DNA from: CAWHOW01 sp963831005
GTDB taxonomy: Bacteria; Bacteroidota; Bacteroidia; Bacteroidales; CG2-30-32-10
Length of the DNA: 64,000 bases
Reading direction: 5' to 3'
Assembly (NCBI GenBank): GCA_963831005.1
Contig: CAWHOW010000007.1
Coordinates: 284,053-348,052 of the forward strand
This document shows, in pieces, positions 8,502-16,973 of this stretch. Position 1 is the stretch's first letter. Each line of letters opens with the position of its first letter. The translations under genes and the position numbers were made by a program. The notes under the pieces were generated by a model, which was not told the DNA's origin, did no database searches, and saw only the letters and a program-made list of their open reading frames with translations.

Positions 8502-9281
8502 TTAGCTAATCTTAAAGCACCTCATCGAAACCGAGCCATTCTGTATACCTTCGTGGGTAAAGCTTAGCTGTTCATTATCTTTCATCATTCCCATTATGCA
8601 CAACATGGGGATATAATGGTCTGGTGAAGGAACAGCAAGATCAATAGTTTTTGAAATTGGGAATGGATTCAGAAGCATTTCTATATCTTTTTCTGAAAGT
8701 ATTTTCTTAAATATTGTATCTGCTTCCATCGCCCAATTGAATGCAGGAGCATGATCTTTGAAATCGATTATTCTTAAATTATGCACAAGGTTACCGCTTC
8801 CAATTATCAAAACGCCTTCATCACGCAAGAATCCCAAAGCCTTTCCAACATCGTAATGATATTGAAAAGGCTTATTCGGGTTAATGCTTATTTCAAGAAC
8901 GGGTATGTTTGCATTAGGATACATATGCTTTAACACTGCCCACGACGCATGATCGAGACCGTAGTCCTCATCTACCTTTATTTTGAAATCTATCAGCTTT
9001 TCAGCAATCACTTCAGCAGTTTCAGGTGAACCTTTGCAAGGATAAGTAATTGAATAGAGTTCATCAGGGAAGCCATAAAAATCATAAATGGTCTCAGGCA
9101 TAGATGATGCGCTGACATATGTCCCGTTTGTCATCCAATGTGCTGAAACTACAAGTATAGCTTTAGGCAATGGGAGTTCTTTAGCCAGTTTGTGCAAATG
9201 CTGAGTATATGAATTATCTAATACAGCGTTCATTGGCGAACCATGACCAATAAATAAAGCAGGCATTTTCATAATTATCAT
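8502..9281 (-). CDS. ygiD: Class III extradiol dioxygenase, 4,5-DOPA dioxygenase family (YgiD-like)
   Basis: A 259-residue zinc-dependent enzyme of the LigB/YgiD superfamily. Conserved pieces are the N-terminal P-A-L-F-I-G-H-G-S-P-M-N with the first metal histidine, V-S-A-H-W with the second, and Y-G-L-D-H-A-S-W-A-V-L in the central region. Family members open catechol rings such as L-DOPA between C4 and C5, but the physiological substrate in most bacteria is unknown. Three ATG codons are possible (9281, 9272, 9266); the product differs only by a few residues. It diverges from yjbQ. Family assignment is firm, substrate is not. Confidence 0.88.
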   Translation of the reverse strand: MIIMKMPALFIGHGSPMNAVLDNSYTQHLHKLAKELPLPKAILVVSAHWMTNGTYVSASSMPETIYDFYGFPDELYSITYPCKGSPETAEVIAEKLIDFKIKVDEDYGLDHASWAVLKHMYPNANIPVLEISINPNKPFQYHYDVGKALGFLRDEGVLIIGSGNLVHNLRIIDFKDHAPAFNWAMEADTIFKKILSEKDIEMLLNPFPISKTIDLAVPSPDHYIPMLCIMGMMKDNEQLSFTHEGIQNGSVSMRCFKIS

Positions 9282-9336
9282 TTAAGAAAGATAAAAGTAC
9301 AAATAATCTTTCATATTTTTGAAAGAAAATACAACT

Positions 9337-9747
9337 ATGATTCAGCAAACAGAATTCACATTGCCGCAATACAACAGGGGCTATCACCTGATTACGGATA
9401 TTATTCAGAAACAAATTCCATCATTGCCTGAAAAAGGAATGTTGAATGTTTTTATTCAGCATACTTCTGCAGCATTAACCATTAATGAGAACTTCGACCA
9501 TACTGTGCGCAAGGATTTTGAGACATTCTTTAATAAACTAATTCCGGATGGCAGTTCTTATTTCGCCCACGATTCAGAAGGCGGCGATGATATGCCCGCT
9601 CATATGAAAGCATCTATATTAGGACAATCTATAACCATTCCAATAACAAATAACGGGTTAAACCTTGGAACATGGCAGGGAATATATCTTTGTGAATTCA
9701 GGAATAACGGGGGAAGAAGGAGGATAGTAATCACTGTTTATTCTTAA
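9337..9747 (+). CDS. yjbQ: YjbQ family protein (UPF0047, secondary thiamine-phosphate synthase type)
   Basis: 136 residues from the ATG at 9337; an upstream in-frame TTG at 9319 would add six residues but is less likely. The whole length is the UPF0047 fold: V-F-I-Q-H-T-S-A-A-L-T-I-N-E-N, the conserved D-D-M-P-A-H-M-K-A-S segment with metal-binding histidine, and L-G-T-W-Q-G-I-Y-L-C-E-F. The E. coli homologue YjbQ has weak thiamine-phosphate synthase activity. The thiamine operon at 28.7-34.3 kb already has ThiE, so the real role here may differ. It precedes the copper ATPase by 63 bp but that gene has its own promoter-like box. Confidence 0.9.
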   Translation: MIQQTEFTLPQYNRGYHLITDIIQKQIPSLPEKGMLNVFIQHTSAALTINENFDHTVRKDFETFFNKLIPDGSSYFAHDSEGGDDMPAHMKASILGQSITIPITNNGLNLGTWQGIYLCEFRNNGGRRRIVITVYS

Positions 9748-9763
9748 TCTGGGTATTTTTTCG

Positions 9764-9771
9764 TAACTTTG
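9764..9771 (+). promoter_or_regulatory. Bacteroidota -7 promoter box before the copper ATPase
   Basis: TAACTTTG fits the TAnnTTTG consensus of the Bacteroidota housekeeping sigma factor and lies 39 bp before the ATG at 9811. The -33 element is weak, so this is a moderate call. Confidence 0.45.
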
Positions 9772-9810
9772 TATTTGTTGTTTCTCAGTAATATCAATTA
9801 CTTCTGACTA

Positions 9811-11922
9811 ATGTCAATTAATATTCAAAATAGAATTGTGCTTAAAGTAGAAGGCATGAATTGCACCAATTGCGCTCTTGGCATTAAGAAGCAACTGGAA
9901 AAGGAAGGCTTTATGAATGTTGATTCGAGCTTTGCAACTGCAGAAGTTAGTTTTGAAACAGTTGACAATGCCCGATTACAACAGGCAAAGAAAAAGATAT
10001 TTTCGATGGGTTACACTGTTATTGAAGATAGTGACAACAAAGAGAGATCATTCTTCACACTGGAAATGAAATTCATCATATCGCTTGTATTTACTGCCCC
10101 TCTTTTAATTTCAATGCTCCTCCCCTTTCACATATTTCATGATCCATATTTTCAACTGTTGCTTACAATTCCAGTATTTGCGATTGGAGTTTGGCATTTC
10201 GGCAGAAGCGCTTTCCAGTCGTTAAAAGCAGGTGTCCCCGATATGGATGTATTGATAATATTGGGTTCGTCGGCTGCTTTTATATACAGTCTGTATGGAA
10301 CTATTCAAAACCTTGGACATGATTTTCAGTTTTATGAAACCACTGCAAGCATTATTACTCTTATACTTTTGGGAAATCTTCTTGAACATCGTTCAGTAAA
10401 ACGCACTACATCGGCCATAGATGATTTAGTGAAACTTCAGAAGATTAAAGCTAAGAGAATATCATTAATAAATGGCATTGAAAAGATTGATGAAATAGAT
10501 GCATCTCAAGTTAAAGCAGGCGATTTGCTTATTATTAATTCGGGTGATAAAATCCCTGTTGACGGAGAGATCTATTGGGGCAATGGAAGCATTGATGAAG
10601 CAATGATATCAGGCGAAAGTCTTCCTGTTGATAAGAATGAAGGCTCACAAGTTATTGGTGGCACTATTTTGATTTCGGGAAGTATTAAAATAAAAGCAAC
10701 CGCAATAGGCAAAGAAACTGTTCTTGCACAGATAATAGAAATGGTAAAGCTTGCACAACAGGATAAACCCCGTATGCAAAGCTTAGCCGACAGGATATCC
10801 GCCATATTCGTACCTATAGTGATTGGAATTGCAATAATAACATTCCTTATCTCATACTTAGTTGCCGGTATTAGTTTCCAGCCTTCGCTTATGCATAGCA
10901 TTGCCGTGCTTGTTATTGCCTGTCCATGTGCTCTTGGTTTAGCAATCCCTACTGCCGTTGTTGTTGGAATTGGAAGAGTGGCAAAGAATGGTATTCTTAT
11001 AAAAGGAGGAAGCACCCTTGAGAAATTTGCCGGAATTAAAAGAGTAGTGTTTGATAAAACCGGAACATTAACAACAGGGAAATTTGAAGTTAAGAAGATT
11101 TATGTCTCTGGAATAACAGAAGAAAGAGCAAAATCAATATTGTACAGCATTGAAAAACATTCTTCACATCCTATAGCAAAATCAATTGTTTCAGCCTATA
11201 ATGATTCACCCTTAATTGATTTCAAATCTGTGAATGAACAAAAAGGACTTGGCATGGAATCAACTGATAATGATGGAAACACATACAAAGCCAGTTCATA
11301 CACCTTAGCTATAGATCATACAAAAGATGATTCACATACTGTTTACCTGCTTGAAAACAATAAGCTCCTTGCATGGTTAGATGTGGAAGATGAGATAAAA
11401 CCTGAAGCTGCAGAAGCAATTAAATTCCTCAAATCGCATGGCATTAAAACCGTCTTGCTCAGCGGCGACAGAAAAAGCAAATGCGAATACCTTGCTAAAG
11501 AAATTGGAATTGAAGAGATTTATTCTGAAAAACTTCCTGAAGAGAAACTTAAGATAATTGAAGAATTCACAAAGGCCGGCGATACCGCCATGGTTGGCGA
11601 TGGCATTAACGATGCACCGGCACTGGCAAAAGCCACAGTGGGAATATCTTTAAGCAATGCCACACAGGTTGCCATAAAATCTGCACAAATAGTTCTGTTA
11701 AAAGGCAATCTTAACCTTCTTACAAAAGCATGGTCTATAAGCAGCGTTACTCTTACCACCATTAAACAAAACCTTTTCTGGGCATTCTTTTATAACATCA
11801 TAGCAATACCTATAGCTGCATTTGGCTTCCTGAACCCCATGATAGCAGCTGCATCTATGGCTTTATCAGATGTAATTGTTATAGTGAATTCGTTAAGACT
11901 GAGAAGCAAAAGACTGCAATAA
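9811..11922 (+). CDS. copA: Copper-transporting P1B-type ATPase (CopA-like)
   Basis: A 703-residue inner-membrane pump that exports monovalent copper with ATP. One N-terminal heavy-metal-associated domain carries G-M-N-C-T-N-C (Cys18, Cys21). The actuator loop has S-G-E-S at 267-270, the membrane metal site is C-P-C at 371-373, and the phosphorylated Asp415 lies in D-K-T-G-T-L. The P1B-specific H-P of S-S-H-P-I-A-K and the hinge G-D-G-I-N-D-A-P follow, with the last membrane pair at the C-terminus. The C-P-C motif points to Cu(I) or Ag(I). No copper chaperone or CueR-type regulator is adjacent. The gene ends in a hairpin shared with the convergent lipoprotein gene. Confidence 0.93.
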   Translation: MSINIQNRIVLKVEGMNCTNCALGIKKQLEKEGFMNVDSSFATAEVSFETVDNARLQQAKKKIFSMGYTVIEDSDNKERSFFTLEMKFIISLVFTAPLLISMLLPFHIFHDPYFQLLLTIPVFAIGVWHFGRSAFQSLKAGVPDMDVLIILGSSAAFIYSLYGTIQNLGHDFQFYETTASIITLILLGNLLEHRSVKRTTSAIDDLVKLQKIKAKRISLINGIEKIDEIDASQVKAGDLLIINSGDKIPVDGEIYWGNGSIDEAMISGESLPVDKNEGSQVIGGTILISGSIKIKATAIGKETVLAQIIEMVKLAQQDKPRMQSLADRISAIFVPIVIGIAIITFLISYLVAGISFQPSLMHSIAVLVIACPCALGLAIPTAVVVGIGRVAKNGILIKGGSTLEKFAGIKRVVFDKTGTLTTGKFEVKKIYVSGITEERAKSILYSIEKHSSHPIAKSIVSAYNDSPLIDFKSVNEQKGLGMESTDNDGNTYKASSYTLAIDHTKDDSHTVYLLENNKLLAWLDVEDEIKPEAAEAIKFLKSHGIKTVLLSGDRKSKCEYLAKEIGIEEIYSEKLPEEKLKIIEEFTKAGDTAMVGDGINDAPALAKATVGISLSNATQVAIKSAQIVLLKGNLNLLTKAWSISSVTLTTIKQNLFWAFFYNIIAIPIAAFGFLNPMIAAASMALSDVIVIVNSLRLRSKRLQ

Positions 11923-11923
11923 A

Positions 11924-11950
11924 AAATCCCTCCATGCAATGAAGGGATTT
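11924..11950. terminator. Bidirectional terminator between copA and the lipoprotein gene
   Basis: AAATCCCT at 11924-11931 pairs with AGGGATTT at 11943-11950, with A-rich and T-rich flanks on both sides. It separates two convergent genes and can serve both. Confidence 0.75.
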
Positions 11951-11972
11951 AATTAAAAACTTTAATCCTTAA

Positions 11973-12683
11973 TTATTTCTTCTTAGGGTTTACGCCTTTA
12001 ACATCGGCCATTTCTGTTATCGTTATTCCGCTTGGCACTTCAAATTTATCAGCAGGAATACTAACATTCTCTTCAACATTAGTAGCTGTAACGGAAGCTT
12101 TTATTCCGCCCATATCCATATCAGTTTTAAGTGGAATGCCATTCCATACGCAGTAAGTTGATTTCATCTTCATTGCAGGATCATCCATTGCAAACTTATC
12201 GCAGGTTTTGCCAAGTACAACTTCAGTACCCTGTTTCGTAATCTTCATTTGCTTCATCATATCATCGCTAAGCTTGCTGAAATCAATATCCTTCTGCTTG
12301 CCAAAATCGGCTTTCTTTCTTTTGGTTCCGGTCTTTTTAACCAGGTTAATATTGTATAAATACCCGTCTTTAGTAAAGTTCAGATTATCAATTTGTGTTT
12401 TTCCCATAGCTCCCATATCAATTTCGCCTTTGGTTTCATTGCTTGTTTTGTTGCCATAATCATCGAAATACATGGTAATAGTTTGCTTCATTCCCATCGT
12501 TTCGGAAACCATAGTAACAATACCCGATTTCAATTTATACCTGCCCTTTGAACTGGCAGCCTTTGCTATACTGTCCTTTATTTTGGTTGAATCAGTTGTG
12601 CTATCTGATTTCTTTCCGCCGCCCGAACAGGAAGCCAGCGCTAACATCATAATTGCAATTGCAAAAACAAGTAATTTTTTCAT
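11973..12683 (-). CDS. Putative lipoprotein of unknown function
   Basis: 236 residues. A lipoprotein signal peptide ends L-A-L-A-S-C with lipidated Cys19, followed by a Gly/Lys/Ser/Thr linker. The body is a beta-rich domain with Y-L-Y-N-I-N-L, L-G-K-T-C-D-K-F-A-M and G-I-P-L-K-T-D-M-D-M-G-G near the C-terminus. That arrangement (a measured-protein-like sheet ending in 'kcd...vWv..GiplK') resembles DUF4412-type and LolA-like envelope proteins of Bacteroidota, but I cannot assign it with certainty. A TAnnTTTG promoter box lies about 35 bp upstream of the start. It is transcribed alone and converges with copA. Confidence 0.75.
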   Translation of the reverse strand: MKKLLVFAIAIMMLALASCSGGGKKSDSTTDSTKIKDSIAKAASSKGRYKLKSGIVTMVSETMGMKQTITMYFDDYGNKTSNETKGEIDMGAMGKTQIDNLNFTKDGYLYNINLVKKTGTKRKKADFGKQKDIDFSKLSDDMMKQMKITKQGTEVVLGKTCDKFAMDDPAMKMKSTYCVWNGIPLKTDMDMGGIKASVTATNVEENVSIPADKFEVPSGITITEMADVKGVNPKKK

Positions 12684-12717
12684 AGATTTAGTTGTTTTAA
12701 TTATTAATTTAGTTTGG

Positions 12718-12725
12718 CAAAAGTA
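12718..12725 (-). promoter_or_regulatory. Bacteroidota -7 promoter box for the lipoprotein gene
   Basis: On the minus strand this reads TACTTTTG, a fit to TAnnTTTG, 35 bp before the ATG at 12683. Confidence 0.45.
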
Positions 12726-12806
12726 TTAATTTTAACGATACGTAATTATGATTTATTTGCATAGTATATCAATAATGTTTAATTTAGTGGTGGTAATTTT
12801 AATGCC

Positions 12807-13918
12807 ATGAAAAAACTATTCCTATTCCTCAGCATATCATTATGCTTCTATAGTATTAATGTTAAAGCACAACATTATGTTCCTTTTCCGGATAGTAATG
12901 CTTACTGGAATGAGTATTTTAATGATTACAGTCAATATAATTATTATTACTGCTTATCCACTTCGGTCAAGTAAAATGAAATATAAATAGATTACTATAT
13001 AAAAAGATTAAAAACGTGAAATTAAGTTTACCACATAGTATCATAGGAACATAGGCTTCACATAGATTCAATAAGGACGATGAAGCAATTGGTATTATCG
13101 GGCTATGTGTTTTACTATGTTTCTACTGTGCCTATGTGGTAAAGTAAACTTGTTTAAAGGAGATAAGCAGTTTATTATTATACCTATTTTTTACAAGGTG
13201 ATACATTAATAGATTCACTAACTTTTCATAAGCTTTATACTGATGATAGTACGACTTCAATCATTTATATTGGAGGAATAAGAGAAAATAATAAAAGAAT
13301 TTATTTTGTACAAAGGAGTTGCTCGGAAATTTATCTGCTTTATGATTTTAATCTTACTTTAGGCGATTCAATACCCCTTACATGTTTACAGATATGTGAT
13401 ACTGCTTTTTCGATGGGATATATGAAAGTCACATCAATTGATTCTATTTTAATTTCAGACGGGAAATATAGAAAAACTCTAAATTTTGATATGGGTTATC
13501 AATGGATTGAAGGAATTGGCACTGTGAGTGGCTTATTATATAATGAATATAGTTGTTGCACGTGTATGTTTATTACTCAAACGGTTTGTTTTAAACAGAA
13601 CGATACTGTTTTATATGTAAATCCAAATGTTTACGGTGATATTCGATGTTTTAAATATATTACTTCTGTTAATGATATAAATAAAGAAGATTTTATTACC
13701 ATTTCCCCCAATCCCGCTTCCTCTGAAATTCAGGTAATCAGTCATCGGTAATCGGTATTCATATATATAATATGCTTGGTGATAGGGTTTATCAGTCATC
13801 AGTCACTGGTCACTATTCACCAATTACCATTAATATCTCTGCTTTCCCGTCAGGCATGTATTTCGTGGAAATTAAAACTGAAAAGGGAGTTACGGTTAAG
13901 AAGTTTGTGAAAGAGTAG
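12807..13918 (+). pseudogene. Secreted protein with T9SS type A sorting domain, disrupted by insertion and frameshift
   Basis: The start at 12807 encodes a signal peptide (M-K-K-L-F-L-F-L-S-I-S-L to V-K-A-Q) and about 30 further residues before a stop at 12973-12975. The coding sequence resumes near 13,190 as Q-G-D-T-L-I-D-S-L-T-F-H-K-L-Y, after roughly 215 bp that hold an inverted-repeat element. The frame then runs to 13,751, where a short simple repeat shifts it. The C-terminal sorting domain continues in another frame: I-H-I-Y-N-M-L-G-D-R-V, then F-P-S-G-M-Y-F-V-E-I-K and the terminal V-K-K-F-V-K-E with stop 13,916-13,918. The original protein was probably a secreted T9SS cargo of about 290 residues. 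Its function is unknown. Confidence 0.75.
13027..13143. repeat. Inverted-repeat element inside the broken T9SS cargo gene
   Basis: Two arms of about 37 bp (13,029-13,065 and 13,103-13,142) are imperfect reverse complements. They begin TACCACATAG and end CTATGTGGTA and contain several ACATAG/CTATGT words. AAGTTTA and TAAACTT flank them. It looks like a small non-autonomous (MITE-like) element or a hairpin repeat; it carries no ORF and interrupts the coding sequence. Confidence 0.7.
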
Positions 13919-13980
13919 GGAGTAATTAGTATTGAGTAAGGAGTAGTGAGTAGTGAGTAGTGAGTATTGAGTAGTAAGTT
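13919..13980 (+). repeat. Simple repeat of GTAGTGAGTA words directly after a T9SS stop codon
   Basis: Degenerate copies of GAGTAGTGAGTA and GAGTATTGAGTA follow immediately after the stop codon of the sorting domain. The same words, in reverse complement, recur in the 44.3-45.8 kb array behind another sorting-domain gene. Confidence 0.75.
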
Positions 13981-14089
13981 TCCTGCCTGTTACCGATGCT
14001 CTGCCGCTGTGGACTGTCCGCTTCTTTAAATTTCTCAAATAGCATACATTTTCTTTTAAAAAACAGTAACTCTATTCAGAAGGAGATAC

Positions 14090-14345
14090 CTTTCTAAAGG
14101 AATGGTAATCTTTCCTGAAGGAATAGTAATCTTTCCTGAAGGAATAGTAATCTTTCCTGAAGGAATAGTAATCTTTCTTGAAGGAATAGTAATCTTTCCT
14201 GAAGGAATGGTAATCTTTCCTGAAGGAATAGTAATCTTTCCTGAAGGAATAGTAATCTTTCCTGAAGGAATAGTAATCTTTCCTGAAGGAATAGTAATCT
14301 TTCCTGAAGGAATGGTAATCATTCCTCGAAGGATGTGAAACATTC
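14090..14345. repeat. 21-bp tandem array (about 12 units, TTTCCTGAAGGAATAG type)
   Basis: Twelve nearly identical 21-bp units, each containing the small hairpin TTCCT-GA-AGGAA followed by TAGTAAT or TGGTAAT. The edges are degenerate (CTTTCTAAAGG left, CATTCCTCAAGG right). Because 21 is a multiple of three, several frames on both strands stay open, but there is no ribosome binding site or codon logic, so I regard it as non-coding. Confidence 0.9.
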
Positions 14346-14498
14346 CTCAAGGGGCGGCATACCTTCTAAAAAACAGGTCATATTTCGCTTTATTTCAATT
14401 ATTTGCTAAAGAAAGCTGAAAGAAAGTAATTAACAGTGGGCCATGAAACCTTATTACTGGCAAAGCAAATAAATAACCAACAACTTAATAACTAACTG

Positions 14499-14717
14499 AT
14501 GTTACGCAAAAAAGTATTTTGTCATATTAGATTCCTCATTTCACTTCGTTTCATTCGGAATGACAATTTATTTATTTTCTGTGGGGGGGGTGAGGTGGCG
14601 ATTCGCTTTAAGCGAATCGCCACCTCATCCCCCAGTTTTCCCTCAATCAAACTTGTCATTCCGAACAAAGTGAGGAATCTTATTTAATAAGGATATAAAA
14701 TTATCTGTGCGTAACAT
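14499..14717. repeat. MITE-like element made of three nested inverted repeats
   Basis: Outer repeat: ATGTTACGCA (14,499-14,508) against TGCGTAACAT (14,708-14,717). Middle repeat: AGATTCCTC...TCGGAATGAC (14,520-14,563) against GTCATTCCGAAC...GAGGAATCT (14,655-14,681). Core: a hairpin of about 24 bp per arm, GGTGAGGTGGCGATTCGCTT and its complement, at 14,585-14,632 with one mismatch. There is no coding capacity. A relative of the middle repeat is common in many bacterial genomes. Confidence 0.8.
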
Positions 14718-14828
14718 GAGTAACTAATTAACTTATCAACCCAATAACTAATTTTCTTGCTATCTAAAAATACTTTCTTACTTTTGAAATCGAATTTAAC
14801 AATTAATATTAACCCAAAACAAATAATT

Positions 14829-16880
14829 ATGAGTAAAAAAATTAGCAGCTATGCATCGCTACTGGCAATAGTAGCGCTTATTGCATGTTATTCGTGCAAT
14901 AATAAAAAGAAACAGGCAGCGGGCCCCGATGCCCTTGTTACACACATTGATTCAACAGTTAAAGCCGGCGACGACTTTTTTGCATTTGCCAATGGCAAAT
15001 GGTTCAAACAAAACCCTATTCCTGCCAGCGAAGCAATGAACGGTTTATGGCAGCTTATCCAGGATACTATTAATGCACAGGTTCGCAAAGTTTGCGAATC
15101 ATCGGCAGCTTTAAAGGATGCTCCTAAAGGCAGCAACAAGCAAAAGATAGGCGATTTCTTTTTCACAGGCATGGATAGTGCTACCATTAACAAAAAAGGA
15201 CTCTCAGATTTGAAGGAAGATTTCGCAAAGATAGATGCCATCAAAAATGTTAACGACCTAGTACAGGTTGCAGCTTACATTCACACTGTTTCAGCAGCTC
15301 CTTTATTCGATTTATGGGTGCAGCAGGACGATAAAATAAGCAGCAAGTATGCAGTTGAAGTTAGCCAGGGCGGATTAAGCCTTCCCGACCGCAGATTCTA
15401 TTTCGATACCGATGATCGCGCTAAGATGATTCGTGACAAATTTGTTGTACATCTTGCCAATATGTTCAAGATAATGGGATATGATGATGCCAAAGCCAAA
15501 GCAGCAGCCGATAAGATGATGAAACTTGAAACTGCTATTGCCAAAACATCACGTAAACTTGAAGATACCCGCGACCCTCTGAAGAATTACAATAAAATGA
15601 CCTTTGATAAACTAAAAGCTTCTACTCCCAATATCGACTGGACAATATTTACAACAGGAGTTGGTCTGAAGAAAGTTGATAGCGTTATTGTTGGTCAGCC
15701 TGAATTCTTTACAGCACTGGATGGTTATCTGAAATCGTTCCCACTTGACGATTGGAAAGATTACCTGAAATTTCATCTGGTTAACGGTCTTTCCCGTTAT
15801 CTTGATGATAATACATATATGGAGCATTTCAGTTTTTACAATAAAACTCTTCATGGTGTAACAGAACCAAAGCCAAGGTGGAAACGCGTGGTTGAACAAA
15901 CCGATGGCTCGCTTGGCGAACTTATTGGTCAGGTTTATGTTGATGAATATTTGCCAAAAGGAACTAAAGAAAAACTTCTTGAGATAGGTAATGCCATTAA
16001 GAGCATTTATGCTGAAAGAATTAAAGCTGTTGACTGGATGAGCAGTGCAACAAAAGAAAAAGCATTGAAAAAACTTCAGGCAGTTATCATGAAGGTTGGT
16101 TATCCTGACAAATGGAAAGATCTGAGCGCAATGGAAATTGATCGTAGTTCTTTTGTAAAGAATGGAATGAGCGCGAATAAATGGCATAACAATTATAATA
16201 TTTCAAAGTATGGAAAAGCTGTTGACCGAACTGAATGGGATATGTATCCCCAAACTTATAATGCATATTACAATCCTTCAAATAATGAAATAGTAGTTCC
16301 CGGATGCAATATCATTATACCCGGTTACGAAGGCAGAATGGCTGACGATGCATTACTTTATTCAGTTATCGGTGCTACTTTCGGACATGAAATTACTCAC
16401 GGGTTTGACGATCAGGGATGCAAATACAATGAAATGGGAAACCTTTGCAACTGGTGGACACCTGAAGACAGCGCTAAATTCTTTGCTAAAACAAAAATGA
16501 TCGTTAAGCAATTTGATAAATTTGTTGCTGTCGACAGTCTACATATTAATGGCGAGCAGACACAGGGTGAAAACATTGCTGACCTTGGAGGCATTGTTAT
16601 GGCTTACGAAGCATTTAAGAAAACAAACGCATTCAAAAACAATGAAATGATTTCAGGTTTAACTCCCGATCAGCGTTTCTTCCTTGGATATGCTTTATCA
16701 TGGATGGTTAACGAACGCCCTGAGAATGTTGCTAACCAGGTAAAGAGCGATGTTCATGCTCCTGCCAAATTCCGAGTTCTTGGACCATTAGCAAATATGC
16801 CAGAATTCTATAAAGCATTTGGTATAAAAGCTGGCGACAAGATGTATACACCCGATAGTTTAAGGGTTAAGATTTGGTAA
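14829..16880 (+). CDS. pepO: M13-family zinc metallopeptidase (PepO/neprilysin-like), lipoprotein
   Basis: 683 residues from the ATG at 14,829 (an in-frame TTG at 14,757 would put 24 unlikely residues before the signal). The signal peptide ends in the lipobox-like L-I-A-C or C-Y-S-C, so the enzyme is probably anchored to the outer membrane facing the periplasm or surface. The M13 N-terminal domain starts with G-D-D-F-F-A-F-A-N-G-K-W. The catalytic zinc site H-E-I-T-H is at about residues 520-524 and the third ligand in G-E-N-I-A-D-L-G-G near 581. These enzymes cleave small peptides. It is a single-gene unit closed by a strong hairpin. Confidence 0.93.
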   Translation: MSKKISSYASLLAIVALIACYSCNNKKKQAAGPDALVTHIDSTVKAGDDFFAFANGKWFKQNPIPASEAMNGLWQLIQDTINAQVRKVCESSAALKDAPKGSNKQKIGDFFFTGMDSATINKKGLSDLKEDFAKIDAIKNVNDLVQVAAYIHTVSAAPLFDLWVQQDDKISSKYAVEVSQGGLSLPDRRFYFDTDDRAKMIRDKFVVHLANMFKIMGYDDAKAKAAADKMMKLETAIAKTSRKLEDTRDPLKNYNKMTFDKLKASTPNIDWTIFTTGVGLKKVDSVIVGQPEFFTALDGYLKSFPLDDWKDYLKFHLVNGLSRYLDDNTYMEHFSFYNKTLHGVTEPKPRWKRVVEQTDGSLGELIGQVYVDEYLPKGTKEKLLEIGNAIKSIYAERIKAVDWMSSATKEKALKKLQAVIMKVGYPDKWKDLSAMEIDRSSFVKNGMSANKWHNNYNISKYGKAVDRTEWDMYPQTYNAYYNPSNNEIVVPGCNIIIPGYEGRMADDALLYSVIGATFGHEITHGFDDQGCKYNEMGNLCNWWTPEDSAKFFAKTKMIVKQFDKFVAVDSLHINGEQTQGENIADLGGIVMAYEAFKKTNAFKNNEMISGLTPDQRFFLGYALSWMVNERPENVANQVKSDVHAPAKFRVLGPLANMPEFYKAFGIKAGDKMYTPDSLRVKIW

Positions 16881-16908
16881 GAAATCATTTTTCTGGTTAA
16901 TAATTATA

Positions 16909-16940
16909 CGACATTGCCCGGTATTTACTGGGCAATGTCG
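16909..16940 (+). terminator. Strong hairpin terminator after the M13 peptidase
   Basis: CGACATTGCCC pairs perfectly with GGGCAATGTCG (11 bp) across a 10-base loop. No long T tract follows on the plus strand, so it may act as a transcript end or processing signal. Confidence 0.6.
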
Positions 16941-16973
16941 CTTATAGCAAAAATTATTGATATTCTTTTGTAG

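Noticed and set aside
12974..13190. A group II intron or small RNA in the broken T9SS cargo gene
   Set aside because: Only a simple palindrome is present; no intron domains or coding part.
14056..14350. Three overlapping frames (I-T-I-P-S-G-K, D-Y-Y-S-F-R-K, I-V-I-F-P-E-G heptads)
   Set aside because: Frames open on both strands at once over a tandem array; no start signals.
15612..16187. 191-codon minus-strand frame
   Set aside because: Antisense of the M13 peptidase, with no family features.
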